Positions 1 to 6,927 of a DNA stretch of 18,919 nt are shown in pieces. The notes under the pieces were generated by a model, which did no database searches, had not been told where the DNA came from, and saw only the letters and a program-made list of their open reading frames with translations. A program made the translations under genes and the position numbers. Location of the stretch: positions 1 through 18,919 of the forward strand of contig JASHSY010000073.1 in NCBI GenBank assembly GCA_030040825.1, written 5' to 3'. This DNA comes from Xanthobacteraceae bacterium (GTDB lineage Bacteria > Pseudomonadota > Alphaproteobacteria > Rhizobiales > Xanthobacteraceae). The number at the start of each line of letters is the position of its first letter. Within the stretch, counting starts at the first letter, position 1.

Positions 1-811
1 GCATCGCGAGCCACACTTCGAGCGCGTATTGCAGAACGTTCGGCAGCACGGTCACGAGTTCGGGCGTCCGGCGCGCAATATTTTCCTGACAGCCGCCGAC
101 GCCCATTCCGGCGCGTAATGCTGCAAGCTGCGCGAGATCGCTGTCGCAGCGAAAGCCGAAATCTTCGCGCGACAAGCGCCGGCCAATCTCGCCCGCCGCG
201 CGAAAGGCACGGTTGTCGCGGTCAAAGCCGATGACGCAGTGGCTCGGCAGGTCGGCGAGCGAACGCGGCTCGCCGAAGCGGGCGAGATAGTCGCGATGGG
301 CATAAAGGCGGATGCGCGAGGTGCCGATGCGGCGCGCGGTCAATCCGCTTTGCGTCGGCCGCACCATGCGCACGGCGATGTCGGCTTCGCGGCGGGCCAA
401 GTCCTCGTTGCGATTGGTAAGCGCAAGCTCAATTGCAATAGCCGGATGCATCGCGCGAAATGCGGCAAGTATGGGCGGCAGGACCTCGCAGCCGATTACT
501 TCGCTCGCGGTGACCCGCACCGTGCCACGCTCGGCCGTCGCCTCGCCTGACGCCGTGCGCGCCAGCGCAGTAGCCGCCGCCGCCATGGCTTCGACGTGCG
601 GCCCGAGCGCGCCCGCAGCAGGCGTCGGCGTTAGTCCACGCGGCGAACGCGTGAACAGCGTAAGGCCAAGCGCGTGTTCCAGCGCATCGATATGGCGTCC
701 GACCGTCGGTTGCGTGAGACCGAGACGGCGCGCCGCGCCGGAGAGGCTGCCATCACGCGTAACTTCGACGAAGGTTCGCAATTCGTCCCAATGGGGGGAC
801 CGCTTAATCAT
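1..811 (-). CDS. LysR-family transcriptional regulator (3' end cut by window)
   Basis: Translates without a stop from an ATG at 811 down to the window edge, about 270 residues of a family that is usually near 300. The first 65 residues form a LysR winged helix-turn-helix: WDELRTFVEV, then GSLSGAARRLGLTQPTVGRH and IDALEHALGLTLFTRSPRGL. The rest is a substrate-binding domain, with RVTASEVIGCEVLPPILAAF starting the first lobe. It diverges from the DUF4260 and lactonase genes, the usual arrangement in which a LysR protein controls its divergent neighbour. The start is forced: there is no other start codon near it in frame, and the HTH begins within eight residues. No Shine-Dalgarno sequence is seen before it. 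The effector is unknown. Confidence 0.93.
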   Translation of the reverse strand, partial: MIKRSPHWDELRTFVEVTRDGSLSGAARRLGLTQPTVGRHIDALEHALGLTLFTRSPRGLTPTPAAGALGPHVEAMAAAATALARTASGEATAERGTVRVTASEVIGCEVLPPILAAFRAMHPAIAIELALTNRNEDLARREADIAVRMVRPTQSGLTARRIGTSRIRLYAHRDYLARFGEPRSLADLPSHCVIGFDRDNRAFRAAGEIGRRLSREDFGFRCDSDLAQLAALRAGMGVGGCQENIARRTPELVTVLPNVLQYALEVWLAM

Positions 812-818
812 GCGTAAT

Positions 819-846
819 TGTATAACTGTTCTAGAATAATATGCAA
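819..846 (-). promoter_or_regulatory. Candidate promoter of the LysR gene
   Basis: On the minus strand TTGCAT (841-846) and TATACA (819-824) are separated by 16 bases. Only seven bases lie between the -10-like hexamer and the ATG at 811. If this promoter is used, transcription would start at or next to the start codon, giving a leaderless or nearly leaderless mRNA. That would fit the absence of a Shine-Dalgarno sequence. Matches to consensus are partial, so this is inference. Confidence 0.3.
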
Positions 847-860
847 TTTCGTTGATTGCA
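842..860. promoter_or_regulatory. Inverted repeat, candidate LysR operator
   Basis: TGCAAT (842-847) and ATTGCA (855-860) form a perfect 6-bp inverted repeat with a 7-base spacer. It lies in the 84-bp divergent region between the LysR gene and the DUF4260 gene, which is where LysR proteins normally bind. It does not show the classical T-N11-A spacing, so assigning it to this regulator is inference. A shorter palindrome, TTCTAGAA, lies next to it at 829-836. Confidence 0.35.
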
Positions 861-895
861 GGCCGGCACTATCTAATGGGGCAGGAGCCGCCGCC

Positions 896-1333
896 ATGCT
901 TACGCCGACCCAATCGGTTAAACAACCACGGAAACTGCTGCCAATGCCCGGCACCGAGCAAGGGTTTGTCTACGGTGGCGTGCGTAGCGCGCTACGGCTC
1001 GAAGCTTTCGCCGCGTTCGCCGCCGCAACGGCAGTCTATGCCTGCAACGGATTTTCCTGGCCGATATTTGTGCTTCTCTTCCTGGCGCCGGATGTGTCGA
1101 TGCTCGCGTATTTCGCCGGGCCGCGTCTCGGCGCACTCGCCTACAACCTTGCCCACTCAGAGGCGCTCGCGCTTGCGCTGACGCTCGCGGGATTTGTCGG
1201 TGGCCTGCACATGGTTGCCACCGGCGGGCTGATTTGGATCGCCCATATCGGCATTGACCGGGCGCTTGGCTACGGCTTGAAATATCCGACGCGCTTCGGC
1301 GATACCCATCTTGGCCGCATCGGACGTCGCTGA
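896..1333 (+). CDS. DUF4260 family membrane protein
   Basis: 145 residues. The start at 896 is chosen over an in-frame ATG at 818 because AGGAG lies at 883-887, eight bases before it. After a short polar N-terminus come hydrophobic stretches near residues 36-70 and 88-120. Conserved-looking DUF4260 elements are LAPDVSMLAYFAGPRLGALAYN in the middle and HIGIDRALGYGLKY followed by FGDTHLGRIGR at the end. The biochemical function of this family is not known. The gene lies 24 bp before the lactonase gene and is probably cotranscribed with it, and it diverges from the LysR gene that probably controls the pair. Confidence 0.82.
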   Translation: MLTPTQSVKQPRKLLPMPGTEQGFVYGGVRSALRLEAFAAFAAATAVYACNGFSWPIFVLLFLAPDVSMLAYFAGPRLGALAYNLAHSEALALALTLAGFVGGLHMVATGGLIWIAHIGIDRALGYGLKYPTRFGDTHLGRIGRR

Positions 1334-1357
1334 ACCAATCGACCGGAAGGAGCAACC

Positions 1358-2248
1358 ATGCGCATCCATGCCATCCAGACCGGCCGCGTTTTGGTCAAGC
1401 GGGCGCAGATCAGTGGCCGCGGCCGCGGCTTGTGGCGGCAGCTTCAGCCGGTCCTATCGCGCCAATGGGCGGATTGGTCGCCCACTTTCGCCTGGGCGAT
1501 TGAGCATCCCGAGGGCGTGATCGTGGTCGACACCGGCGCGGCCGCTCACTTGAAATCGCCGCCACGTTGGCATCCCTATTTTCAGCTCGCCGTTCGCTTC
1601 GATATCGAGCCCGAGCAGGAGGCCGGCCCGCAATTGAAGAAGTTAGGCATTGGTCCACGTGACGTTAGAACCGTGGTGCTGACGCATCTGCACGTCGATC
1701 ATGACGGCGGCCTCGCCCACTTCCCGCATAGCCGCGTCCTTGCCGATGGGAACGAGACCGCCCGTACTGCGGGCATCAAAGGCGCCCTGCTCGGCTACCT
1801 ACCGAAACGATGGCCGCAGTGGTTCGATCCGGAGCCGATCGCATGGCAGCCTGTGCCCTACGGTCGGTTTTCCCACAGCGCTCGTCTTACCGGAGCAGGC
1901 GATGTGATTGCGATCCCGACGCCTGGGCACACGCCAAACCATTTGTCGGTCGTCGTCCGCGACGGCGATGCACAGATCGTGCTTGCCGGCGACGCGTCTT
2001 ATTTGGATTCCACCATGCTGGCCGGCGCGGTCGACGGCATCAGCCCCGACGAAAACGTGGCCCGCCGGACGCTGGCCGATATCCGCGCCTTGTGTGCGCA
2101 GCATCCGAGCGTCTATTTGCCGAGCCACGATCCGAATTCTGCCGACCGGCTCCGGCGGCGGGATACCGTGACCACGGCCGAGCCCCCTCAAATGCGCAAC
2201 GCCGCCACCTGGCCGCCATCGGCGACAATCGTGGCGCCGGTCATGTAG
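1358..2248 (+). CDS. MBL-fold N-acyl homoserine lactonase-like hydrolase
   Basis: 296 residues, preceded by a good ribosome binding site (GGAAGGAG, 1345-1352). The metallo-beta-lactamase zinc site is complete: HLHVDH at 110-115, His191 (PTPGHTPNH), Asp212 and His257 (LPSHDP). Asp212-Ala-Ser-Tyr215 copies the spacing of Asp191 and the catalytic Tyr194 of the AHL lactonase AiiA. A lactonase, possibly quorum-quenching, is therefore the best guess; the actual lactone is unknown. There is no signal peptide, so it is probably cytoplasmic. The last 30 or so residues, after the end of the fold, look non-conserved. The gene overlaps the convergent SDR gene by 61 bp. Confidence 0.82.
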   Translation: MRIHAIQTGRVLVKRAQISGRGRGLWRQLQPVLSRQWADWSPTFAWAIEHPEGVIVVDTGAAAHLKSPPRWHPYFQLAVRFDIEPEQEAGPQLKKLGIGPRDVRTVVLTHLHVDHDGGLAHFPHSRVLADGNETARTAGIKGALLGYLPKRWPQWFDPEPIAWQPVPYGRFSHSARLTGAGDVIAIPTPGHTPNHLSVVVRDGDAQIVLAGDASYLDSTMLAGAVDGISPDENVARRTLADIRALCAQHPSVYLPSHDPNSADRLRRRDTVTTAEPPQMRNAATWPPSATIVAPVM

Positions 2249-2964
2249 CTTCCGGCATCGGATGCAAGCAGCAACAATGGACCGTCGAGATCGCGGGTCT
2301 CGCCGAAGCGGCCCATCGGAATTTTCTTCTTCATCGCGGCGCCGCGCTCGCTCGCCAGATAGTCGCGGTTCATCTCGGTGACGATCCACCCGGGCGCGAT
2401 GGCATTGACGCGGATGCCTTTGAACGCAAGCTCGATGGCCAGCGCCTTGGTGACCTGGATGACGCCGGCCTTGGCCGCGGCATAGCTCACCACCCCGTTA
2501 TCCGGCGTGATGCCGAGGACGGAGGCGATGTTGACGATGCTGCCACCCTTGCCGCCGGCAAGCATGCGCCGGGCCGCCTCCTGCGCCCAGAAAAATACCG
2601 CATCGAGATTGGTTGCGAGCACACGTTGCCAATCTTCCTCGGCTAACTCGACAGCGCGGCCGGATTGCACAACACCCGCGTTGTTGATCAGAATCGTCAC
2701 CGTGCCGAAAGCTTGTTCGGCGGCGTCAAAAGCCCGGCGCATAGCCGTCCGGTCACAGACGTCGGCCTCGATCGCGAGCGCCCGCCCGCCGGACTTCTCG
2801 ATTTGCGCCTTGAGCGCGGCGAGACGGTCGGCGCGGCGGGCCACCAGCGCGACCGCGGCGCCATTCTCGGCCAGAACCTCGGCAAAACGCGCGCCAAGCC
2901 CGCTTGAGGCGCCGGTCACCAGCGCCACCTTATGGGTAAGATCGAAGATCTGTGCGGCGGTCAT
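2188..2964 (-). CDS. SDR-family NAD(P)-dependent oxidoreductase
   Basis: 258 residues from an ATG at 2964 preceded by GGCAGGGAGGG, a clear ribosome binding site; a longer frame to 3030 lacks one. It is a classical short-chain dehydrogenase: cofactor motif TGASSGLG (17-24), NNAG (94-97), Ser148, and Tyr161-x-x-x-Lys165 as the catalytic residues, then PGWIVTEMNRDY and a C-terminal MTGATIVADGGQ. It would oxidise or reduce a hydroxyl/carbonyl pair with NAD(P)(H). Arg43-Arg44 after the second strand suggests NADPH is possible. The substrate cannot be read from the sequence. No partner gene lies on the same strand, so it is probably monocistronic. Confidence 0.93.
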   Translation of the reverse strand: MTAAQIFDLTHKVALVTGASSGLGARFAEVLAENGAAVALVARRADRLAALKAQIEKSGGRALAIEADVCDRTAMRRAFDAAEQAFGTVTILINNAGVVQSGRAVELAEEDWQRVLATNLDAVFFWAQEAARRMLAGGKGGSIVNIASVLGITPDNGVVSYAAAKAGVIQVTKALAIELAFKGIRVNAIAPGWIVTEMNRDYLASERGAAMKKKIPMGRFGETRDLDGPLLLLASDAGSYMTGATIVADGGQVAALRI

Positions 2965-3107
2965 ACGCCCTCCCTGCCGATATCGTTTCCGACAGTTGTG
3001 TCCATTCCGCCGCGCCTCGGCAAGCGGCAAGACCGCGGATCAGGAACCTTCGTGTCGCGAGCGCGTTCAGTATCCGCTGTTCCCACCATCCGACGCGGGC
3101 GCCAACA
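2965..3107. other. Intergenic region upstream of the SDR gene
   Basis: Non-coding on present evidence. It must hold the SDR promoter on the minus strand, but I see no convincing -35/-10 pair. No repeat or terminator stands out. With the doubtful small ORF that follows, the stretch from 2965 to 3297 (333 bp) has no secure gene. Confidence 0.4.
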
Positions 3108-3275
3108 ATGGAAAAGCCTTTCGTACTGACCCTGTGGCTTGGGGTGACGCTTTACGCTGCAATCGGCTTGGTTGGCGTGATCGCCTTCCGTCAAGCCGCG
3201 CCCGACTTCCAAAGCCTTTCGGGCGGGTATGGTGTCGCCTACAGCACGCTCGCCAGCACGGAAAATGTGAGATAG
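3108..3275 (+). CDS. Doubtful small membrane protein (55 residues)
   Basis: An ATG at 3108 opens 55 residues starting MEKPFVLTLWLGVTLYAAIG, with one long hydrophobic segment at about residues 5-25 and a short polar tail. That composition looks like a single-span membrane protein rather than random out-of-frame translation. However, no Shine-Dalgarno sequence precedes it and I do not recognise the family. It lies between the SDR and dctM stop/start regions and converges with dctM. It could equally be non-coding. Confidence 0.25.
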   Translation: MEKPFVLTLWLGVTLYAAIGLVGVIAFRQAAPDFQSLSGGYGVAYSTLASTENVR

Positions 3276-3297
3276 GAAAACGCGCGCCCGGCTGCTG

Positions 3298-4683
3298 TCA
3301 TCCGCCGTAAAGCCGCAGCGGCAATGCAGTCGCCAAGCCAGGCAGAAACCATAGCGCGACCAGCATCCCGAGCTGGATCAATACGAACGGGATAATGCCA
3401 AGATAAATGTCCCGCGTCGCGACCTCGGGCGGCGCCACGCTGCGCAGATAAAACAGCGTCGGCCCAAGCGGCGGATGCATGTACGAGGTCTGCAGGTTGA
3501 CCGCCATCATGACGCCAAGCCAGATCGGATTGATACCCGGCATTTTGAGCAAAATCGGCGCGACAATCGGCACCACGACAAAGATGATCTCGAAAGCGTC
3601 CATCACAAAGCCAAGCGCGAAAAGCGCGGCCATCACCGTCAGGATCGCACCACCCGTACCGCCGGGCATGGTGGTGAGTACATGTTCCACCAGAACGTCG
3701 CCGCCAAGACCGCGAAAGACCAGGCTGAACAAAGTCGCACCGATCAGGATCAAAAAGATCATGCTGGTGATTTGCGCGGTGCGTGCTGCAACCGGGAGCA
3801 GAAGACCGGCGACGCCGGCTTTGCGCGCGGCCAACAGAACAGAGCCGACCGCCCCGACCGAAGCGGCTTCCGTCGGCGTCGCCACTCCGCCGAGGATCGA
3901 GCCAAGCACAACGAAGATGAGCGCTAGCGGCGCGAGCAAAGCCTCGGCGAACCGGCGCCACGGAGCGGAACCACGCGGCGCATCCGGGTCTGGCTTCAGC
4001 GGCGGCGACTTTTCCGGCGCGAAGATCGCTACCCCAATCAGGTAGAGCAGATAGAGCAAGACCAGCAGCAAGCCCGGGACGATGGCGCCGGCAAACAAAT
4101 CCGCCACCGAAACGGTCTGCGGAGCAAAATTTCCCTGTGCCAATTGGGCAACTTGATACGCGTTGCTGAGCTGATCGCCGAGCAGAATCAGGACGGTCGC
4201 CGGCGGGAAGATTTGCGCAAGCGTCGCCGTCGCGGCGACGGTGCCGGCCGCAAGCGCCTTGTCGTAGCCATGCCGCAGCATCGTTGGCAGCACGATCAGT
4301 CCCATCGTCACCGTGGTGGCGCCGACAATCCCTTTGGCTGCCGCCAGCAACACGCCCACCAGCGTTACCGCAATACCGAGGCCGCCCGGCGCCGCGCCGA
4401 ACAGGCGGCCCATTGTCTCCAGCAATTGTTCGGCGATGCGGGAGCGCTCCATCATCACCCCCATGAAGATAAACGGCGGGATCGCCAGCAGAACGTCGTT
4501 GTTCATGATGCCGAAGATGCGCTGCGGTAACGCGCCGAGGAGACTCAGGTCGATTGCCCCGGTTGCAGCGCCGAGCGCGGCGAAGGCAAGCGAAACGCCG
4601 GCGAGCGTCAGCGCGACCGGATAGCCGGTGAACAAAGCCGCGCAGACGGCGCATACCATCACGACGGCAAGCGTCCCGCCCAT
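3298..4683 (-). CDS. dctM: TRAP transporter large permease, DctM subunit (first system)
   Basis: 461 residues, almost wholly hydrophobic, with about 12 membrane helices: the large channel subunit of a tripartite ATP-independent periplasmic transporter, which uses a sodium gradient to import organic acids. Family landmarks are IPPFIFMGVMMERSRIAEQL near residue 70, GGLGIAVTLVGVLLAAAKGI near 100, ATLAQIFPPATVLILLGDQL near 150 and VNLQTSYMHPPLGPTLFYL near the C-terminus. It starts 3 bp after the dctQ stop, so the pair is cotranscribed. No dctP gene accompanies it in this window. The IFPPATVLILLGD form is like the mannitol/chloroaromatic TRAP branch rather than the C4-dicarboxylate branch, but this is from memory and the substrate is open. 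Confidence 0.93.
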   Translation of the reverse strand: MGGTLAVVMVCAVCAALFTGYPVALTLAGVSLAFAALGAATGAIDLSLLGALPQRIFGIMNNDVLLAIPPFIFMGVMMERSRIAEQLLETMGRLFGAAPGGLGIAVTLVGVLLAAAKGIVGATTVTMGLIVLPTMLRHGYDKALAAGTVAATATLAQIFPPATVLILLGDQLSNAYQVAQLAQGNFAPQTVSVADLFAGAIVPGLLLVLLYLLYLIGVAIFAPEKSPPLKPDPDAPRGSAPWRRFAEALLAPLALIFVVLGSILGGVATPTEAASVGAVGSVLLAARKAGVAGLLLPVAARTAQITSMIFLILIGATLFSLVFRGLGGDVLVEHVLTTMPGGTGGAILTVMAALFALGFVMDAFEIIFVVVPIVAPILLKMPGINPIWLGVMMAVNLQTSYMHPPLGPTLFYLRSVAPPEVATRDIYLGIIPFVLIQLGMLVALWFLPGLATALPLRLYGG

Positions 4684-4686
4684 GAC

Positions 4687-5214
4687 TCAACGACGCGCTT
4701 GCACCGGCGGCCCGATCAGCACGAGCACCGCGCGAATGATTTTGGCGATGCCTTGCAAGCCGAGAAGAACGGCGAACAAGGGAATGAGCGTTTTCAGGAG
4801 ATAAGTGAAAGGCAAGCCGCTTGCCTCGCGCGAGCGCTCGAGAATCGCCCACGAATGTTCGACGTAGGGTAGCGACACCAGGGCCAGAACAAAGGCGAAC
4901 GGCAACAGGAATACGAGCGATCCGACCAGCTCGATAATCGCCCGGGCGCGCGGCGACGCCGTTTGATAGAAGATATCGATGCGAACGTGCCCGTCGATTT
5001 GCAGCGTCCAGGCCGCGGCGAGCATGAACAAAGCCGATGCCGCGTATAGAACCGACTCCTGCGCTGCGATCGATCCTGCGCCGAACACGTAACGCATCAC
5101 CACGACGGCAAATTCAACGGCAATAACGAACAGGCAGCAGCACGACGCCAGCCGTCCGGCAGCCGCATTGATGCGGTCGATCCCGTCGGCGATGCGCGCA
5201 AAAGACATGGTCAT
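4687..5214 (-). CDS. dctQ: TRAP transporter small permease, DctQ subunit (first system)
   Basis: 175 residues with four predicted membrane helices, the normal size and topology of a DctQ subunit. AAQESVLYAASALFMLAAAW and DGHVRIDIFYQ match the family landmarks, in which a conserved His-Val-Arg-x-Asp follows helix 2. A second Met lies two codons in, so the start may be 5214 or 5208; only a weak GAAGG precedes it. Divergent from nitrile hydratase with 89 bp between the start codons, so the two units share one control region. Confidence 0.9.
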   Translation of the reverse strand: MTMSFARIADGIDRINAAAGRLASCCCLFVIAVEFAVVVMRYVFGAGSIAAQESVLYAASALFMLAAAWTLQIDGHVRIDIFYQTASPRARAIIELVGSLVFLLPFAFVLALVSLPYVEHSWAILERSREASGLPFTYLLKTLIPLFAVLLGLQGIAKIIRAVLVLIGPPVQARR

Positions 5215-5263
5215 CGGCCTTCGGCGGCCCTTCGGGGTGGTGCGTCGGCGCCCTCTGCGGCAC

Positions 5264-5269
5264 TATAAT
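5264..5269 (+). promoter_or_regulatory. -10 box of the nitrile hydratase operon
   Basis: A perfect TATAAT in an otherwise GC-rich divergent region. Transcription would start near 5276, leaving a leader of about 28 bases before an ATG at 5304. This supports 5304 as the start rather than the in-frame ATG at 5268, which lies inside the box. No good -35 hexamer is present at 16-18 bases upstream, so an activator may be needed (inference). Confidence 0.5.
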
Positions 5270-5303
5270 GCCAATCGGCGCGGCGGCGAATGACGAGGCA
5301 CGG

Positions 5304-5942
5304 ATGACGGACGACGATCACGATCACGGCCATCACCACGAAGAGCACGGCTCGGAACTGTCGGAAATGCAGCTGCGCGTGCGGGCGCTGGAAACCGTGC
5401 TGGCCGAAAAAGGCTATGTCGATCCGGCTGCGCTCGATCTGATGATCGAAGCCTACGAGACCCGGATCGGGCCGCATAACGGCGCCCGCGTTGTCGCCAA
5501 GGCTTGGACCGATCCGGCATTCAAGCGTGCGCTGATCGAGGATGCGACCAAGGCGGTGCAGTCGCTTGGGCTGATCAACCGCGTCGGCGATCACCTGATC
5601 GCGGTCGAGAACACGCCGACGCTCCACAATATGATCGTATGCACGTTGTGCTCCTGTTATCCGTGGGAAGTACTGGGCCTGCCGCCGGTCTGGTACAAAT
5701 CGGCGCCCTATCGTTCGCGCGCGGTCAACGACCCGCGCGGCGTACTTGCCGATTTCGGCCTGACGCTGGCGCCCGACACGCAAATCCGGGTCTGGGATTC
5801 GACCGCGGAGACCCGCTTCATGGTGCTACCGATGCGCCCGGCCGGAACCGACGGCTGGAACGAAGACAGGCTCGGCACGCTGGTTACGCGCGATTGCATG
5901 GTCGGCACGGGCTTCCCGAAACAAGCCAACGAGGTCGCGTGA
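5304..5942 (+). CDS. nthA: Nitrile hydratase alpha subunit, cobalt type
   Basis: 212 residues. Nitrile hydratase converts nitriles to amides by water addition in the cytoplasm. The metal claw is Val-Cys-Thr-Leu-Cys-Ser-Cys at residues 112-118 (Cys113, Cys116, Ser117, Cys118). Thr114 marks the cobalt class, since iron enzymes have Ser there. PPVWYKSAPYRSRAVNDPRG follows, as in the family. The start at 5304 is chosen because GAGG lies at 5295-5298 and because of the -10 box at 5264-5269. The N-terminus is very rich in His and Asp (DDDHDHGHHHEEHG). The stop codon overlaps the beta-subunit start by one base, so the two are coupled. No amidase gene lies nearby to process the amide product. Confidence 0.96.
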   Translation: MTDDDHDHGHHHEEHGSELSEMQLRVRALETVLAEKGYVDPAALDLMIEAYETRIGPHNGARVVAKAWTDPAFKRALIEDATKAVQSLGLINRVGDHLIAVENTPTLHNMIVCTLCSCYPWEVLGLPPVWYKSAPYRSRAVNDPRGVLADFGLTLAPDTQIRVWDSTAETRFMVLPMRPAGTDGWNEDRLGTLVTRDCMVGTGFPKQANEVA

Positions 5943-6604
5943 TGGATACGATCCACGACATGGGCGGCATGCACGGCTTCGGCAACGTCGAGCCGGAAAC
6001 GAACGAGCCGGTCTTCCATGCCGAGTGGGAAGCGCGCTGCCTTGCACTCAATCGCGCCATGGGTGCGATTGGCGCCTGGACCATTGACGAAGGCCGCGCC
6101 GGCATCGAGATGCTGCCGCCGGGAGTTTATCTTACCAGTTCGTATTACGGAAAATGGGCGCGACGGCTGGAGAACATGGTCATAGCGCGCGGGCTTGCCG
6201 GCGCCGATGAGATTGCCGCCGGACATGCCACGCGCCCGGGCGCGCCGATGAAACGCAAGCTTACCGTCGCCGACGTTCCGCGCACGCTGACGCGCGGTTC
6301 ATTTTTCCGCACGCCATCGGCACCGGCACGGTTTGCGGTCGGCGAGCGCGTGCGCACCAAGAACATTCATCCGGCGACGCACACGCGCCTGCCGCGGTAT
6401 GCGCGCGGCCATACCGGCACAATCGAGGCGATCCGCGGCTGCCACGTGTTTCCCGACTCGGTCACAATCGGCGCGGGCGAGAACCCGCAATGGCTTTACA
6501 CCGTGCTGTTCGAAGGCCGCGAGCTATGGGGCGAAAACTCCGATCCGACGCTCAGGGTTTCGATCGAAGCGTTCGAACCGTATCTGGAACCGGCACAATT
6601 GTGA
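5942..6604 (+). CDS. nthB: Nitrile hydratase beta subunit
   Basis: 220 residues, starting MDTIHDMGGMHGFGNVEPE, the typical beta-subunit opening. The N-terminal helical half contains EWEARCLALN and YYGKWARRLE. The C-terminal half is a small beta barrel with FAVGERVRTKN, then HTRLPRYARGHTGTI and LYTVLFEGRELWGE. It pairs with the alpha subunit to form the active site and substrate channel. The start overlaps the alpha stop (TGATG) and its own stop overlaps the next start (GTGA), so all three genes are translationally coupled, which suits fixed subunit ratios. Confidence 0.96.
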   Translation: MDTIHDMGGMHGFGNVEPETNEPVFHAEWEARCLALNRAMGAIGAWTIDEGRAGIEMLPPGVYLTSSYYGKWARRLENMVIARGLAGADEIAAGHATRPGAPMKRKLTVADVPRTLTRGSFFRTPSAPARFAVGERVRTKNIHPATHTRLPRYARGHTGTIEAIRGCHVFPDSVTIGAGENPQWLYTVLFEGRELWGENSDPTLRVSIEAFEPYLEPAQL

Positions 6605-6927
6605 AGGATGGCCCGACATTCCGCGAACCGTGGGAAGCGCAGGCGTTTGCGCTGGCGGTGTCGCTCCAAGACCGCGGGGTTTTCACCCGCCAGGAGTGGG
6701 CCACGGCGCTCGGAGAAGAAATAAAAAGGGCGCAAGCCGCCGGCGATCCCGATACGGGAGAGACCTATTATCGCCACTGGCTGGCGGCGCTCGAACGGTT
6801 GGTTGCCGCCAAGGGCCTTACCGATAAGCAGACGCTGGCCCGCACACGCGATGCCTGGCAGCGCGCTTGCGCGCGAACACCGCATGGCACGCCAATCGAG
6901 CTAACACCGGACGACTTCGGGAATTGA
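6601..6927 (+). CDS. Nitrile hydratase accessory (activator) protein
   Basis: 108 residues with a GTG start that overlaps the beta-subunit stop by four bases. In cobalt nitrile hydratases a protein of this size (P14K or NhlE type) binds the alpha subunit and carries out cobalt insertion and cysteine oxidation by subunit exchange. It resembles the N-terminal half of the beta subunit: FREPWEAQAFAL against FHAEWEARCLAL, and YYRHWLAALERLVAAKGL against YYGKWARRLENMVIARGL. This fits a chaperone that occupies the beta-subunit site. The 3' end overlaps the convergent CoA transferase gene by 27 bp. No cobalt transporter gene is present here. Confidence 0.9.
   Translation: MKDGPTFREPWEAQAFALAVSLQDRGVFTRQEWATALGEEIKRAQAAGDPDTGETYYRHWLAALERLVAAKGLTDKQTLARTRDAWQRACARTPHGTPIELTPDDFGN

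Noticed and set aside
3239..4852. 537-residue minus-strand frame over dctM and several long plus-strand frames over transporter genes (for example 3475-3927, 9520-10125)
   Set aside because: These are out-of-frame readings of GC-rich membrane-protein genes, rich in Arg, His and Gln, without recognisable motifs.
5268..5303. Earlier ATG for the nitrile hydratase alpha subunit at 5268
   Set aside because: The codon lies inside a perfect TATAAT, has no ribosome binding site, and the MTDDDHDH start at 5304 matches the family opening and has GAGG before it.
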